Assembly: GCF_014764705.1 (NCBI RefSeq)
Contig: NZ_JACXXG010000031.1
Coordinates: forward strand, 1 to 46,560
DNA from: Stutzerimonas kunmingensis
GTDB lineage: Bacteria; Pseudomonadota; Gammaproteobacteria; Pseudomonadales; Pseudomonadaceae
Direction of reading: 5' to 3'
Length of the DNA: 46,560 nt
Below, piece by piece: positions 8,454 to 18,515 of this stretch (positions are counted from its first letter, which is position 1; every line of letters begins with the position of its first letter). A model generated the notes under the pieces. It did no database searches and was not told the origin of the DNA. It saw only the letters and a list, made by a program, of their open reading frames with translations. A program made the translations under genes and the position numbers.

Positions 8454-11264
8454 TCAGTCTTCGTCGTCTGTCGGCACCACATCCGGAGATACGTCGCCAG
8501 CCCCGCCGAGCAGTTCATCCTCGCCCGGCTCGGTGCTGAGTACAGGCATTTCCTTCTCGAGGGCGTCGTCATCGAGCAACGCTTCGATGTCTTCCAGCAC
8601 GTCTTCCTCGGATGGCTCCTGCACGCGCTCCAGACCAACCAGATGCTCGCCCTTGCTCAGCTTGATCAGGGTGACGCCCTGAGTATTGCGACCCAGCGAT
8701 GACACCTCGTCGACGCGGGTCCGGACCAGCGTGCCCTGATCGGAGATCAGCATGATCTCCTCGCCCTCGAGCACCTGCACGGCACCGATCAATGGACCGT
8801 TACGCTCGTTGGTGACCATGGCGATGACGCCCTGACCACCGCGACCGCGGCGTGGAAACTCTTCCATCGCGGTGCGCTTGCCGTAGCCACGCAAAGATGC
8901 GGTAAGGATCTGAGCACCCGATTCCGGAATCAGCATGGAGATGATGCGCTGCCCTTCGGGCAGACGCATACCGCGTACACCGCGGGCATTGCGGCCCATG
9001 ATGCGAACCTTGCTTTCCTTGAAACGGATGACCTTGCCGCCGTCGGAGAACATCATCACTTCCTGGGCACCATCGGTGACGGCCGCAGCGATGAGGGTGT
9101 CGCCTTCTTCCAGCTTGAGCGCGATCAGGCCGGACGTACGCGGACGGCTGAACTGCACCAGAGGTGTCTTCTTGACCGTGCCATTGGCGGTAGCCATGAA
9201 AATGTAGGAGCCGGTCGGCTCGTCTTTCTCGTCGCTGTCGGCGTCATCGCTTTCGACGTCGTCCGCATCATCATGCTCGATGACCAGGCCTTCTGCTTCG
9301 TCCAGGTCGTCCTCACCTTCGGCGGCCTGCTTGCGCAGCGCTTCCAGATCGACCTGAAGCATGGCGGTGATGCGCTCGCCCTCATCGAGCGGTAGCAGGT
9401 TGACCAGCGGGCGGCCACGCGAAGTGCGAGATGCTTCGGGAATCTCGTAGGTCTTCAGCCAGTACACTTTGCCCTTGCTGGAGAACAGCAGCAGCGTGGT
9501 GTGACTGTTGGCAACCAGCAGATGCTCGACGTAATCCTCTTCCTTCACACCAGTCGCAGCCTTGCCGCGACCACCACGGCGCTGCGCCTGGTAGGCGGCC
9601 AGCGGTTGCGACTTGGCATAACCACCATGAGAGATGGTGACGACGCGCTCTTCTTCAGTGATCAGGTCCGCCAGCGTCAGGTCCAGACGCGACTCGAGAA
9701 TCTCGGTGCGCCGTGCATCGCCGAAATCGCGCTTCACGCCTTCCAGTTCTTCGCGGATGACTTCCATCAGGCGAACCGGATTGGTCAGGATGCGGATCAG
9801 CTCGCCGATCTGGGTGAGGATTTCCTGGTATTCGCTGAGCAGCTTCTCGTGCTCGAGGCCGGTCAGGCGGTGCAGACGCAGATCAAGAATCGCCTGCGCC
9901 TGTTCCGGCGACAGAAAGTACTTGCCGTCACGCAGGCCAAACTGCGGATCGAGGCCTTCCGGGCGACAGGCATCAGCCCCTGCGCGCTCGACCATGGCTT
10001 CAACGGCGCTCGATTCCCAGGCAGTGGAAATCAGCGCATCCTTGGCCTCGGCTGGAGTTGGCGAAGCCTTGATCACCGCAATGACCGGATCGATGTTGGA
10101 CAGCGCGACCGCCTGCCCTTCAAGAATGTGCCCACGCTCGCGCGCCTTGCGCAGTTCGTAGACGGTACGGCGGGTAACGACTTCGCGGCGGTGGCGAACG
10201 AAGGCTTCCAGCAGCTCTTTCAGGTTCAGCGTACGTGGCTGGCCATCGATGAGCGCAACCACGTTGATACCGAAGACGCTCTGCAGCTGGGTCTGGGCGT
10301 ATAGGTTGTTGAGGATCACCTCCGGCACTTCGCCGCGGCGCAGCTCGATGACCACGCGCATGCCGTCCTTGTCGGACTCGTCACGCAGCTCGGTGATGCC
10401 TTCGATCTTCTTCTCTTTCACCAGCTCGGCGATCTTCTCGATCAGCCGTGCCTTGTTCAGCTGGTAAGGCAGCTCGGTGATGACGATCTGCTGGCGGCCG
10501 CCGACCTTGTCGATATCTTCGATATCGGCGCGAGCACGGATATAAATGCGGCCACGGCCGGTGCGGTAGGCCTCGATGATGCCAGCACGGCCATTGATGA
10601 TACCGGCAGTGGGGAAATCGGGGCCCGGGATGAACTGCATGAGTTCGTCGATAGTGATATCGGCGTTGTCGATCAGCGCCAGGCAACCATCAATCACTTC
10701 GCCCAGGTTATGCGGCGGGATGTTGGTCGCCATGCCTACCGCAATACCGCTGGAGCCGTTCACCAGCAGATTGGGAACCTTGGTCGGCATGACCGCCGGG
10801 ATCTGCTCGGTGCCATCGTAGTTGGGCACCCAGTCGACGGTTTCCTTTTCCAGGTCGGCCAGCAGCTCATGGGCCAGCTTGGCCATGCGCACTTCGGTGT
10901 AACGCATCGCTGCAGCGCTATCGCCGTCGACCGAACCGAAGTTGCCCTGACCGTCGACCAGCATGTAGCGCAGCGAGAACGGCTGAGCCATACGCACGAT
11001 GGTGTCGTATACCGCCGAATCGCCGTGCGGGTGGTATTTACCGATCACGTCACCGACCACACGGGCGGATTTCTTGTACGGCTTGTTCCAGTCGTTGCCG
11101 AGTTCGCTCATGGCGAACAGTACGCGGCGGTGTACCGGTTTCAGGCCATCGCGCGCGTCCGGCAGCGCACGGCCAATGATCACGCTCATGGCGTAATCAA
11201 GGTAGGACTGCTTGAGCTCGTCTTCGATATTGACCGGGAGGATTTCTTTGGCCAGTTCGCCCAT
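8454..11264 (-). CDS. gyrA: DNA gyrase subunit A
   Basis: The breakage-reunion subunit of gyrase, which with GyrB introduces negative supercoils. It has 936 residues from ATG at 11264 ([29 protein letters not shown]). An upstream in-frame extension of 19 codons is rejected because it lies outside the conserved N-terminus. The catalytic tyrosine is Y122 in MRYTEVRM. The quinolone-resistance region reads [10 protein letters not shown], so residue 83 is Ser and 87 is Asp, the drug-sensitive forms. The C-terminal domain has [12 protein letters not shown] (GyrA box) and beta-propeller repeats. An acidic insert (around [12 protein letters not shown]) and an acidic tail are typical of pseudomonads. 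Confidence 0.98.
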   Translation of the reverse strand: MGELAKEILPVNIEDELKQSYLDYAMSVIIGRALPDARDGLKPVHRRVLFAMSELGNDWNKPYKKSARVVGDVIGKYHPHGDSAVYDTIVRMAQPFSLRYMLVDGQGNFGSVDGDSAAAMRYTEVRMAKLAHELLADLEKETVDWVPNYDGTEQIPAVMPTKVPNLLVNGSSGIAVGMATNIPPHNLGEVIDGCLALIDNADITIDELMQFIPGPDFPTAGIINGRAGIIEAYRTGRGRIYIRARADIEDIDKVGGRQQIVITELPYQLNKARLIEKIAELVKEKKIEGITELRDESDKDGMRVVIELRRGEVPEVILNNLYAQTQLQSVFGINVVALIDGQPRTLNLKELLEAFVRHRREVVTRRTVYELRKARERGHILEGQAVALSNIDPVIAVIKASPTPAEAKDALISTAWESSAVEAMVERAGADACRPEGLDPQFGLRDGKYFLSPEQAQAILDLRLHRLTGLEHEKLLSEYQEILTQIGELIRILTNPVRLMEVIREELEGVKRDFGDARRTEILESRLDLTLADLITEEERVVTISHGGYAKSQPLAAYQAQRRGGRGKAATGVKEEDYVEHLLVANSHTTLLLFSSKGKVYWLKTYEIPEASRTSRGRPLVNLLPLDEGERITAMLQVDLEALRKQAAEGEDDLDEAEGLVIEHDDADDVESDDADSDEKDEPTGSYIFMATANGTVKKTPLVQFSRPRTSGLIALKLEEGDTLIAAAVTDGAQEVMMFSDGGKVIRFKESKVRIMGRNARGVRGMRLPEGQRIISMLIPESGAQILTASLRGYGKRTAMEEFPRRGRGGQGVIAMVTNERNGPLIGAVQVLEGEEIMLISDQGTLVRTRVDEVSSLGRNTQGVTLIKLSKGEHLVGLERVQEPSEEDVLEDIEALLDDDALEKEMPVLSTEPGEDELLGGAGDVSPDVVPTDDED

Positions 11265-11329
11265 GGAAGCCTGGTTCCTTATAGTCAGCAGGGTCCTGTA
11301 ATAAGCGCGGGATGGTAACACAGACGACT

Positions 11330-11357
11330 GCTATAAACTGAGCCTTGCACGGAGCAA
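11330..11357 (-). promoter_or_regulatory. Candidate sigma-70 promoter of gyrA
   Basis: On the minus strand, TTGCTC (11352-11357) and TATAGC (11330-11335) are separated by 16 bp, about 65 bp upstream of the gyrA start. The spacing and position fit, but the match is moderate and made by eye. Confidence 0.4.
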
Positions 11358-11398
11358 AACCGGCTTGCACGCCACGCCCGAGCGCGACCGGCCATTAC

Positions 11399-12475
11399 TC
11401 AGTGCAGCCGTTTGCGGCTCATCAGCTCAGCCAACTTCGCGGCGTTCGGGCGCTCAACCACACCTTTCTCGGTGACGATGGCGTCGATGAGATCGGCCGG
11501 CGTCACGTCGAACACCGGGTTGAATGCCTCGACATCAGCCGCGAAGCGCTGACCGTTGACCTCAAGCAGCTCGCTGCCGGCGCGCTCCTCGATCTGGATC
11601 TCCTCGCCGCTCTCCAACGCCATGTCGATGGTCGAACTCGCCGCCACCACCATGAAACGCACGCCGTGGTGCATCGCCAGGACCGCAAGCTGGTAGGTGC
11701 CAATCTTGTTCGCCACATCGCCATTGGCGGTGATGCGATCCGCACCGACGATCACCCAAGAGATGCCTCTGGATTTCATCAGATGAGCAGCCGCCGAGTC
11801 CGCATTCACCATAGCCGGAACGCCATCACCGAGCAGTTCCCAGGCCGTCAGCCGGGAGCCCTGCAACCACGGCCGGGTCTCATCGACATACACCCGCTCT
11901 ACCAGCCCCTCAAGATGCGCCGCCCGGATGACTCCGAGCGCCGTACCGAAACCGCCGGTCGCCAGGCCGCCGGTATTGCAATGGGTGAGCAGGTTCTGCG
12001 GATTACCCTGATGGCGGCGGATGAGGTCGACGCCAAACTGCGCCATCGCCAGATTTGCCTCGCGATCGCTGTCATGGATGGAAATGGCCTGGGCTTCCAG
12101 CGCTGCATACGGGTCTTCACCCGGCTTGAGGCGATCCAGTCGTTCGCGCATCTGGTTCAGCGCCCAGAACAGATTGACCGCAGTGGGACGGGAATCGGCC
12201 AGCACCTTGAAGTCCTCCTCCAAGGCCTGTCGCCAATCACCGCCGCCGGCGATACGGGCACGCGCCGCAAGGACCAGGCCATAGGCTGCGCTGATGCCGA
12301 TTGCCGGCGCGCCGCGCACGACCATATCCCGGATCGCCGCAGCGACCGACGCTGCGGAATCATGGCTGCACCAAATCTCTTCGACGGGAAGCTTGCGCTG
12401 ATCGAGCAGGTTCAGGCGCCCGTCCAGCCATTCGATCGACTTAACCTTTTCCGCAGCCAACAAACGCTCGCGCAT
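11399..12475 (-). CDS. mtnA: S-methyl-5-thioribose-1-phosphate isomerase
   Basis: It isomerises methylthioribose-1-phosphate to methylthioribulose-1-phosphate in the methionine salvage pathway. It has 358 residues, the usual Pseudomonas length, in the eIF2B-alpha-like fold. Family signatures include [15 protein letters not shown] near residue 50, [32 protein letters not shown] and [21 protein letters not shown] at 12475 is chosen because GAGGGAAATG lies upstream; the longer open frame has no conserved N-terminus. The gene sits immediately upstream of gyrA on the same strand, as in P. aeruginosa. Confidence 0.96.
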   Translation of the reverse strand: MRERLLAAEKVKSIEWLDGRLNLLDQRKLPVEEIWCSHDSAASVAAAIRDMVVRGAPAIGISAAYGLVLAARARIAGGGDWRQALEEDFKVLADSRPTAVNLFWALNQMRERLDRLKPGEDPYAALEAQAISIHDSDREANLAMAQFGVDLIRRHQGNPQNLLTHCNTGGLATGGFGTALGVIRAAHLEGLVERVYVDETRPWLQGSRLTAWELLGDGVPAMVNADSAAAHLMKSRGISWVIVGADRITANGDVANKIGTYQLAVLAMHHGVRFMVVAASSTIDMALESGEEIQIEERAGSELLEVNGQRFAADVEAFNPVFDVTPADLIDAIVTEKGVVERPNAAKLAELMSRKRLH

Positions 12476-12530
12476 GGCATTTCCCTCGTTCAGCTTCGTC
12501 GATACAGGGCCATCATGCGCCCCGAACAGC

Positions 12531-12566
12531 AAAGAAAAAGCCCGGATCGCGGGCGAACCGGGCTTT
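12531..12566 (-). terminator. Terminator-like hairpin upstream of mtnA
   Basis: AAAGCCCGG and CCGGGCTTT form a perfect 9-bp stem. On the minus strand it is followed by TTTTTCTTT. It lies about 60 bp before the mtnA start with no minus-strand gene ending there, so it is either a leader attenuator of mtnA or a relic of an upstream gene. The rest of 12476-12777 shows no gene I can support. Confidence 0.6.
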
Positions 12567-12777
12567 CCAATCTCGATATGGCCGGGAAGCAGCAAACATG
12601 AGCACTGCGGCCTCTTATCCCGGGCGCGAATGCTAATCGACGGGTTTTCCGAGCACAAGCAGTGATCAGGGCTTGGCGACGCCTAATGGCCGAGCAGCTT
12701 TCAGGCTGGCCCCGCCTTCCATGGAGAGAGCATGCGCTCGAACAGATGAAGTGTCGCGCTCACTCATCGCGTCGTGC

Positions 12778-12819
12778 TTGACCAACTCGCGGCAGGCCAA
12801 ATACTGTATCTATATACAG
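12778..12819 (+). promoter_or_regulatory. SOS promoter with LexA box of imuA-imuB-dnaE2
   Basis: CTGTATCTATATACAG at 12804-12819 matches the gammaproteobacterial LexA operator (CTG-N10-CAG with AT-rich centre). A TTGACC -35 lies at 12778-12783 and a TACTGT -10 at 12802-12807 with an 18-bp spacer, so the operator overlaps the -10. The imuA start is 19 bp downstream. The operon should therefore be induced by DNA damage through RecA-driven LexA cleavage. Confidence 0.92.
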
Positions 12820-12838
12820 TTATTTTGGATGCCTCTTC

Positions 12839-13462
12839 ATGACCGCAGTGGTCGCCCTCGATAGCCTGCTGGATACACGTCGCGTCTGGCGTGGTCAGGC
12901 CATAACGTCTCGCACGGCCGTCCAGCCGACCGGAAATGCCACACTGGATGAGTTCCTGCCCGGCGGCGGCTGGCCGGAGTCGGCCATCAGCGAGCTCCTC
13001 GTCGCGGCCACGGGCATTGGCGAGCTGAATCTGCTGTGGCCGACCCTTGCACGACTGACCACCGCCGGCGAGCGGGTGGTGCTGATAACGCCCCCTCATC
13101 GACCTTACCCCCAGGCCTGGCTGGCCGCGGGTGTAGACCTGCAGTGGCTGACCATCATCCAGGCAAAGGGCCGCGATGCGCTGTGGGCTGCAGAACAATG
13201 CCTACGTTCCGGCAGTTGTACCGCCGTGCTGTGCTGGCCGCAACAAGCTGATGACCGTGCCTTAAGGCGCTTGCAGATTGCTGCTGAATCCGGCCAAACC
13301 CTGGGCTTCGTCTATCGGTCACTGCGTGAAGCAAATAACCCATCACCGGCGGCACTACGCTTGACCATCGAGGCCCAGCCGGCGCAGCTACGTGTCATCA
13401 AGTGCCGCGGCGGCCTGGCTCCAGGACAGGCGCTCCCGGCCAGCGCCTGGCAACAGGCGTGA
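12839..13462 (+). CDS. imuA: SOS mutasome accessory protein ImuA (RecA/SulA-like)
   Basis: The first gene of the damage-inducible mutagenesis cassette. It has 207 residues related to the RecA/SulA superfamily. The segment FLPGGGWPESAISELL (about 40-55), then GIGELNLL, resembles the RecA nucleotide-binding core but lacks an intact GKT P-loop, as is usual in pseudomonad ImuA. In model bacteria ImuA works with ImuB and DnaE2 in error-prone translesion synthesis. The LexA box directly upstream supports this. Its stop is followed two bases later by imuB. No lexA2 precedes it, unlike the lexA2-imuA-imuB-dnaE2 layout of some pseudomonads. Confidence 0.9.
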   Translation: MTAVVALDSLLDTRRVWRGQAITSRTAVQPTGNATLDEFLPGGGWPESAISELLVAATGIGELNLLWPTLARLTTAGERVVLITPPHRPYPQAWLAAGVDLQWLTIIQAKGRDALWAAEQCLRSGSCTAVLCWPQQADDRALRRLQIAAESGQTLGFVYRSLREANNPSPAALRLTIEAQPAQLRVIKCRGGLAPGQALPASAWQQA

Positions 13463-13464
13463 CG

Positions 13465-14877
13465 ATGCTCTGGGCCTGCATTCTGCTGCCGCAACTGGCC
13501 ATGGACGGCATCCTGCGCCACCGCGACGATGCCGCCGCGCCGCTGGCCCTGCTCACCGGCCCGCCACAGCGCCGCGTGCTGCAGGTCGTCAACGCAGCCG
13601 CCCGCAAGCTCGGCCTCAAGCCAGGGCAAACGCTGATCGCAGCCCAGGCATTGACCCACGACTTCGCCACCGCCGATTACAACCCGCTGATGATCGAACG
13701 CTGGCAGCGGTTTCTGGCGGCCTGGGGTTACGGCTACAGCGCACAGGTCAGCCTGCACTACCCGCGCTGCCTGCTGTTGGAGGTGCATTCCAGCCTCGGC
13801 CTGTTCGGCCCATGGCCACGATTCGAGACGCGTCTACGCAAGGAGCTCACGGCTCTGGGCTTCCGCCACCGCATCACCCTGGCGCCCAACCCGGCGGCCG
13901 CGCGCATCCTCGCCAATGCCCATGACGGGCTGGCCGTGACCGATACAGCCACGCTGCATCAGGCGCTCGGGGTACTGCCGATCGAGCGCCTCGGCCTGCC
14001 CCGAGAAGTCAGCACATCGCTGGTACGCATGGGCCTGCGCTATCTTCATCAACTGCTCGCCCTGCCGCGCGACAGCCTGGCCAGACGCTTTCCGGAAGAA
14101 GTGCTGACCCAGCTCGACACCCTGCTCGGGCATCGGCCGCTGCCTCTGGAGTTCTACCGCCCGCCGGATGTCTTCGACACCCGCATCGAACTGAATTTCG
14201 AAGTCGAATCTCACCAGGCTCTGCTGTTTCCATTGCGCAGACTGACCGCCGACCTGGCCGCCTTTCTCGCCGGGCGGGACAGCGGCGTCCAGCGTTTCAG
14301 CCTGTACCTGGAACATCGCACCCTGCCCGACAGCGAGGTAGCGGTCGGCATGCTCAGTACCGAACGCGAGCCCGCCATGCTGTTCGAACTGACCCGCGGC
14401 CGCCTCGAGCACCTGCAACTGCCGGCCCCCGTCCTGGCCGTGCGTCTGCTGGCTCGTGATCTGCCAGCCTTCACGCCGGCCCATCAGGCCTTGTTCGACG
14501 AGCGCCCGCAGCAGAATGTGCCTTGGGAGCAACTGCGCGAACGCCTCCGCGCCCGACTGGGCGACGATGCCGTGGTATCGCTGAGCGCACGAGCGGACCA
14601 CCGTCCCGAATATGCCTGGCGGGAAAGCAGCCTCGCCCGCACCGAACCATTGCCTCACGTGGGGTTGCGCCCCGGCTGGCTGCTGAGTAATCCGCAACCC
14701 TTGCGCGAAGAGGGTCTGCTCACCCTGACCGGCCCCGAGCGCATTGAGTCAGGCTGGTGGGATGGTGCCGACGCGCGACGCGACTACTACCGGGTGCAAA
14801 CCGCTACCGGCCAACAGGGTTGGGCGTTTCGCGACCTCGCCGGAGGCCCCCTGCTGCTGCACGGCTGGTTCGCATGA
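13465..14877 (+). CDS. imuB: Y-family polymerase-like protein ImuB
   Basis: It has 470 residues with the DinB/UmuC fold but without the N-terminal catalytic aspartates (the start reads [15 protein letters not shown]). The family is regarded as a catalytically dead hub that bridges DnaE2, ImuA and the beta clamp. QALLF near residue 250 is a possible clamp-binding motif (inference). ATG at 13465 lies two bases past the imuA stop; longer in-frame starts would overlap imuA and lack similarity. The stop overlaps the dnaE2 start (ATGA), so the three genes are probably translationally coupled. Confidence 0.92.
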   Translation: MLWACILLPQLAMDGILRHRDDAAAPLALLTGPPQRRVLQVVNAAARKLGLKPGQTLIAAQALTHDFATADYNPLMIERWQRFLAAWGYGYSAQVSLHYPRCLLLEVHSSLGLFGPWPRFETRLRKELTALGFRHRITLAPNPAAARILANAHDGLAVTDTATLHQALGVLPIERLGLPREVSTSLVRMGLRYLHQLLALPRDSLARRFPEEVLTQLDTLLGHRPLPLEFYRPPDVFDTRIELNFEVESHQALLFPLRRLTADLAAFLAGRDSGVQRFSLYLEHRTLPDSEVAVGMLSTEREPAMLFELTRGRLEHLQLPAPVLAVRLLARDLPAFTPAHQALFDERPQQNVPWEQLRERLRARLGDDAVVSLSARADHRPEYAWRESSLARTEPLPHVGLRPGWLLSNPQPLREEGLLTLTGPERIESGWWDGADARRDYYRVQTATGQQGWAFRDLAGGPLLLHGWFA

Positions 14878-17800
14878 ACGCCGAATATGCCGAGCTGCAT
14901 TGCCTGTCCAACTTCAGCTTCCAGCGGGGTGCATCCAGCGCGAGCGAACTCTTCGAACGCGCCAAACGCCAGGGCTATGACGCTCTGGCGATCACCGATG
15001 AATGCAGCCTGGCCGGTATCGTGCGCGCCTGGCAGGCCTCGAAGGACACCGGCCTGCCGCTGATCATCGGCAGCGAGGTGCAGATCGAGGGCGGGCCCAA
15101 GCTGGTCTTGCTGGTGGAAAACCTGACCGGCTACCAGGCACTCTGCCAATTGATAACCCGTGCCCGCCGACGAGCCGAGAAAGGCCGTTACCAGGCGCTG
15201 CGCGAAGACCTGAGCGAGTGGCCACTAGAGGGTCTGCTGGCAATCTGGCTGCCCGCCCACACCGGCGCCGATGCCGAAGGCCAGTGGCTGCGCGAGCGTT
15301 TTCCCGAGCGGCTGTGGCTCGGCATCGAACTGCATCGGGGGCCGGACGACGCGCTGCAGCTGCGGCAAAGCCTGGCGCAGGCCTCACGCCTGGGCATACC
15401 CGCGGTGGCCTGCAGCGATGTGCACATGCATGCCCGCGGTCGTCGGGCATTGCAGGACTGCATGACCGCCATCCGCCACCATCTGCCAGTGGCCGAAGCA
15501 GGATGTCACCTATTTGCCAATGGCGAACGCCACCTCAGATCGATCGTCGAACTGGCCCAGCTCTATCCAGCCGAGCTGCTCGCTGAAACCCTTCGCATCA
15601 GTCAGCGCTGCCATTTCCAGCTCGACCAGTTGAAGTATCAATATCCCCACGAGCTGGTCCCGCCCGGACATGACACCACCTCATGGTTGCGCAAGCTGGT
15701 CGAGGATGGCGCAAGCTGGCGCTGGCCGGACGGCATCACGAAAAAGGCCCGCGCGCAGCTCGAACATGAGCTCGAGCTGATCGCCGACCTGCATTACGAA
15801 AGCTATTTCCTGACCGTGCACGACATAGTCCGCTTCGCCCGCGAACGGGGCATTCTCTGTCAGGGTCGAGGCTCAGCGGCTAACTCAAGCGTCTGTTTCG
15901 TGCTGGGTATCACCGAGCTCGACCCGGTGCGCAGCAAACTGTTGTTCGAGCGCTTCCTATCCCGCGAACGCAACGAGCCACCCGATATCGACGTGGACTT
16001 CGAGCACGACCGGCGTGAGGAAGTCATCCAGTACGTCTTTCAGCGCTATGGGCGCAATCGCGCCGCCCTCACCGCCGTCGCCAGCAGCTACCGCGCAACC
16101 GGCGCCCTGCGGGATGTCGCCAAGGCGCTGGGGCTGCCGCCGGACCAGATCAACGCCCTGGCCAGCTGCTGCGGGCGCTGGAGTGAACACATACCCGACG
16201 ATTCTCGGCTGTGCGAGGCCGGCTTCGACCCGGACAATCCGGTTCTGCGCCGGGTTCTGGTGCTGACCGATGCGCTTATCGGATTTCCTCGCCACCTTTC
16301 CCAGCACCCTGGCGGCTTCGTGATCTCCGAGCAGCCACTCGATACCCTGGTGCCGATCGAGAATGCCAGCATGGCCGACCGCACGGTGATTCAATGGGAC
16401 AAGGACGATCTCGACGCAGTCGGTTTGCTCAAGGTCGACGTGCTGGCCCTGGGCATGCTCAGCGCGATACGACGTTGTTTCGACCTGATCGAGCATTATC
16501 GCGGTACGCGCTGGACCATCGCCACGCTGCCCGCGGAGGACAAACCCACCTACGACATGATCAGCCAGGCCGATACCATCGGCGTCTTCCAGATCGAGTC
16601 GCGGGCGCAGATGGCCATGCTGCCGCGCCTGTGCCCGAAGACCTTCTACGACCTGGTCATCCAGGTCGCCATCGTTCGCCCCGGACCGATCCAGGGCGAC
16701 ATGGTGCATCCCTATCTGCGTCGACGTAACCACGAAGAAAAGGTGGATTACCCGTCCGAAGAACTGAAACCGGTGTTCGAGCGCACCCTTGGCGTGCCTC
16801 TTTTTCAGGAACAGGTGATGGAACTGGCGATCGTGGCGGCCGAGTACACACCAGACGAGGCCGACAAGCTGCGCCGTGCCATGGCCGCCTGGAAACGCCA
16901 CGGCAACCTTGAGCCCCACCGCGTGCGGCTGACCGAGCGAATGCTTGCCAAAGGCTACCAGCCCGAATTCATCGCGCGGATCTTCGAACAGATCAAAGGG
17001 TTCGGCAGCTACGGCTTTCCCGAATCGCACGCTGCGAGTTTTGCGCTGCTCACCTATGCCAGCTGCTGGCTGAAGCGCCACGAACCGGCTGCGTTTGCCT
17101 GCGCCCTGATCAACAGCTGGCCAATGGGCTTCTACAATCCGGATCAGATACTGCAGGATGCTCGCCGCCACGGGCTGGAAATACGCCCGGTGGACGTTCG
17201 GCACAGCGGCTGGGATTGCAGTCTCGAACCAAGCCGCCAGGCACAACCGGCCATCCGCCTGGGGCTACGTATGGTGCGCGGCTTTCGGGAAGCCGATGCC
17301 CAGCGCATCGAAGCCTCACGCCAATGCCAGCCATTCACGGACATCCATGACCTATGCCGTCGTGCCGAGCTCGAACCGCGCGCACGCGAGCAGCTCGCCG
17401 ATGCCGGGGCCCTGCGCGGTCTGGCCGGTCATCGGCATCGTGCGCGCTGGGCCGTTGCAGGGATCGAACCACAGTTACCCCTGTTTGACGGCCTGCCCGC
17501 TATGGAGGAAACGCCCATCTACCTGCCGCTGCCTTCGGTGAGTGAAGACCTTTTCAACGATTACGCGACCCTCGGCACTACGCTGGGGCCGCATCCGCTG
17601 AGCCTGCTGCGAAATGAGCTCAAGGCCAGGCGCTGCCAGAACTCACGGGAACTGGCCACGATCGAACATGGGCGCCTAGTCAGCGTCGCCGGCCTGGTTA
17701 TCGGCCGACAGCGCCCGCAGACCGCCAGCGGTGTCATCTTCGTCACTCTGGAAGACGAGTTCGGCATGGTCAACGTAGTGGTATGGCGCGATTTGGCCGA

Positions 17801-17954
17801 GCGCCAAAGGCGGCCGTTGATCCAGTCCCAATTGCTTCGCATCGACGGCCACCTAGAATCCGCCAGCGGCGTTCGCCACGTCATCGCCGGCCGCCTGAGC
17901 GACCTCACGCCCCTGCTCACCGGGCTCGATGTGCGTAGCCGGGACTTTCAGTAA
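14874..17954 (+). CDS. dnaE2: Error-prone DNA polymerase DnaE2
   Basis: The C-family polymerase of the SOS mutasome, and the catalytic partner of ImuB in damage-induced mutagenesis. It has 1026 residues, usual for DnaE2 and shorter than replicative DnaE. The N-terminal PHP domain begins [17 protein letters not shown]. The polymerase catalytic segment [16 protein letters not shown] lies near residue 370, and [19 protein letters not shown] is typical of the family. A C-terminal OB fold ([18 protein letters not shown]) is present. ATG at 14874 is chosen over an upstream in-frame extension because it overlaps the imuB stop and gives the conserved N-terminus. Confidence 0.96.
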   Translation: MNAEYAELHCLSNFSFQRGASSASELFERAKRQGYDALAITDECSLAGIVRAWQASKDTGLPLIIGSEVQIEGGPKLVLLVENLTGYQALCQLITRARRRAEKGRYQALREDLSEWPLEGLLAIWLPAHTGADAEGQWLRERFPERLWLGIELHRGPDDALQLRQSLAQASRLGIPAVACSDVHMHARGRRALQDCMTAIRHHLPVAEAGCHLFANGERHLRSIVELAQLYPAELLAETLRISQRCHFQLDQLKYQYPHELVPPGHDTTSWLRKLVEDGASWRWPDGITKKARAQLEHELELIADLHYESYFLTVHDIVRFARERGILCQGRGSAANSSVCFVLGITELDPVRSKLLFERFLSRERNEPPDIDVDFEHDRREEVIQYVFQRYGRNRAALTAVASSYRATGALRDVAKALGLPPDQINALASCCGRWSEHIPDDSRLCEAGFDPDNPVLRRVLVLTDALIGFPRHLSQHPGGFVISEQPLDTLVPIENASMADRTVIQWDKDDLDAVGLLKVDVLALGMLSAIRRCFDLIEHYRGTRWTIATLPAEDKPTYDMISQADTIGVFQIESRAQMAMLPRLCPKTFYDLVIQVAIVRPGPIQGDMVHPYLRRRNHEEKVDYPSEELKPVFERTLGVPLFQEQVMELAIVAAEYTPDEADKLRRAMAAWKRHGNLEPHRVRLTERMLAKGYQPEFIARIFEQIKGFGSYGFPESHAASFALLTYASCWLKRHEPAAFACALINSWPMGFYNPDQILQDARRHGLEIRPVDVRHSGWDCSLEPSRQAQPAIRLGLRMVRGFREADAQRIEASRQCQPFTDIHDLCRRAELEPRAREQLADAGALRGLAGHRHRARWAVAGIEPQLPLFDGLPAMEETPIYLPLPSVSEDLFNDYATLGTTLGPHPLSLLRNELKARRCQNSRELATIEHGRLVSVAGLVIGRQRPQTASGVIFVTLEDEFGMVNVVVWRDLAERQRRPLIQSQLLRIDGHLESASGVRHVIAGRLSDLTPLLTGLDVRSRDFQ

Positions 17955-18047
17955 ATTAGAGCTTTCGTCCATTAGTGAGTGCCAGCGAGAAAAGCATGGC
18001 GAAAACCAGGCACGCCACCCGATGCATCGAATGAACGATTTGGTCCT

Positions 18048-18188
18048 ACGTTGGGCCACAAGAACGACAGCATCACCAGCCACTACTCGGCGGCCGAACT
18101 GGGCAAGCTGATCGATGAGGCCAACAAGATATCGGCGACGGATTCGCGAGGGCCGGCGCTGACGATACTGAGGAGGAAGGCAGGATGA
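18048..18188 (+). pseudogene. C-terminal remnant of a tyrosine-recombinase integrase
   Basis: Only the last ~46 codons survive. They contain LGHKNDSITSHYSAAEL, with the conserved histidine of the LGH box and the nucleophilic tyrosine in HYS, ending in RRKAG and a stop. Upstream in this frame there is no integrase sequence. It differs from the intact integrase at 18516, so it marks an earlier element at the same site. Confidence 0.75.
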
Positions 18189-18234
18189 AAAAAGCCCCCC
18201 CAAAAGTCCCCACATCGATGAGCGTCGACCGGGC

Positions 18235-18270
18235 AAAAAAAAATCCAGTCACCGCCACGTGACTGGATTT
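18235..18270 (-). terminator. Intrinsic terminator downstream of the tRNA-like 3' end
   Basis: AAATCCAGTCAC and GTGACTGGATTT form a perfect 12-bp stem with a 6-nt loop. On the minus strand it runs into nine T. It lies 11 bp past the CCA end of the tRNA-like fragment, as expected for the terminator of the original tRNA-type transcript. Confidence 0.85.
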
Positions 18271-18281
18271 CTTGAGGTTTT

Positions 18282-18330
18282 TGGTCGGGACGGAGTGATT
18301 CGAACACTCGACCCCTTGCACCCCATGCGC
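18282..18330 (-). other. tRNA 3'-end-like fragment, probable att core
   Basis: On the minus strand the sequence ends CGTCCCGACCA and holds a perfect T-arm, GAGTG-TTCGAAT-CACTC. Acceptor-type and CCA bases follow it. The 5' half of a tRNA is absent: beyond 18330 the sequence no longer fits. This is what integration into the 3' end of a tRNA(-like) gene leaves at one junction. I cannot name the tRNA. Its own terminator is preserved at 18235-18270. Confidence 0.65.
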
Positions 18331-18515
18331 TTATTTAGTGGATTTCCATAGATCACCATAGACAACCGCAAACAACCTAAAACCTAGTAATTACGGGGCT
18401 TTCAGGCTATTTTACCTTCCCATGGCGTCCACTATCGTCCACCAGCAGCCAAGCGTTTCGGTGGCACAAAAGTGGCACAAAATTCGGACGCGAAAAATTT
18501 TACTAGGGGTAGAGT
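18331..18515 (+). promoter_or_regulatory. attP-flank / integrase upstream region
   Basis: The A+T-richer stretch between the att core and the integrase start holds short direct repeats, CCATAGATCA then CCATAGACAA (18346-18365), and repeated CAACC-type words. Such repeats are typical of integrase arm-type binding sites in P4-like elements. This is inference from position and repetition. No confident promoter was located. Confidence 0.4.

Noticed and set aside
12673..12864. Small plus-strand open frame over the imuA promoter
   Set aside because: It would run through the LexA box and imuA start and shows no family signature.
18282..18370. Intact tRNA gene on the minus strand
   Set aside because: Only the T-arm, acceptor 3' strand and CCA fit; sequence beyond 18330 cannot form a D-arm or the 5' acceptor strand.
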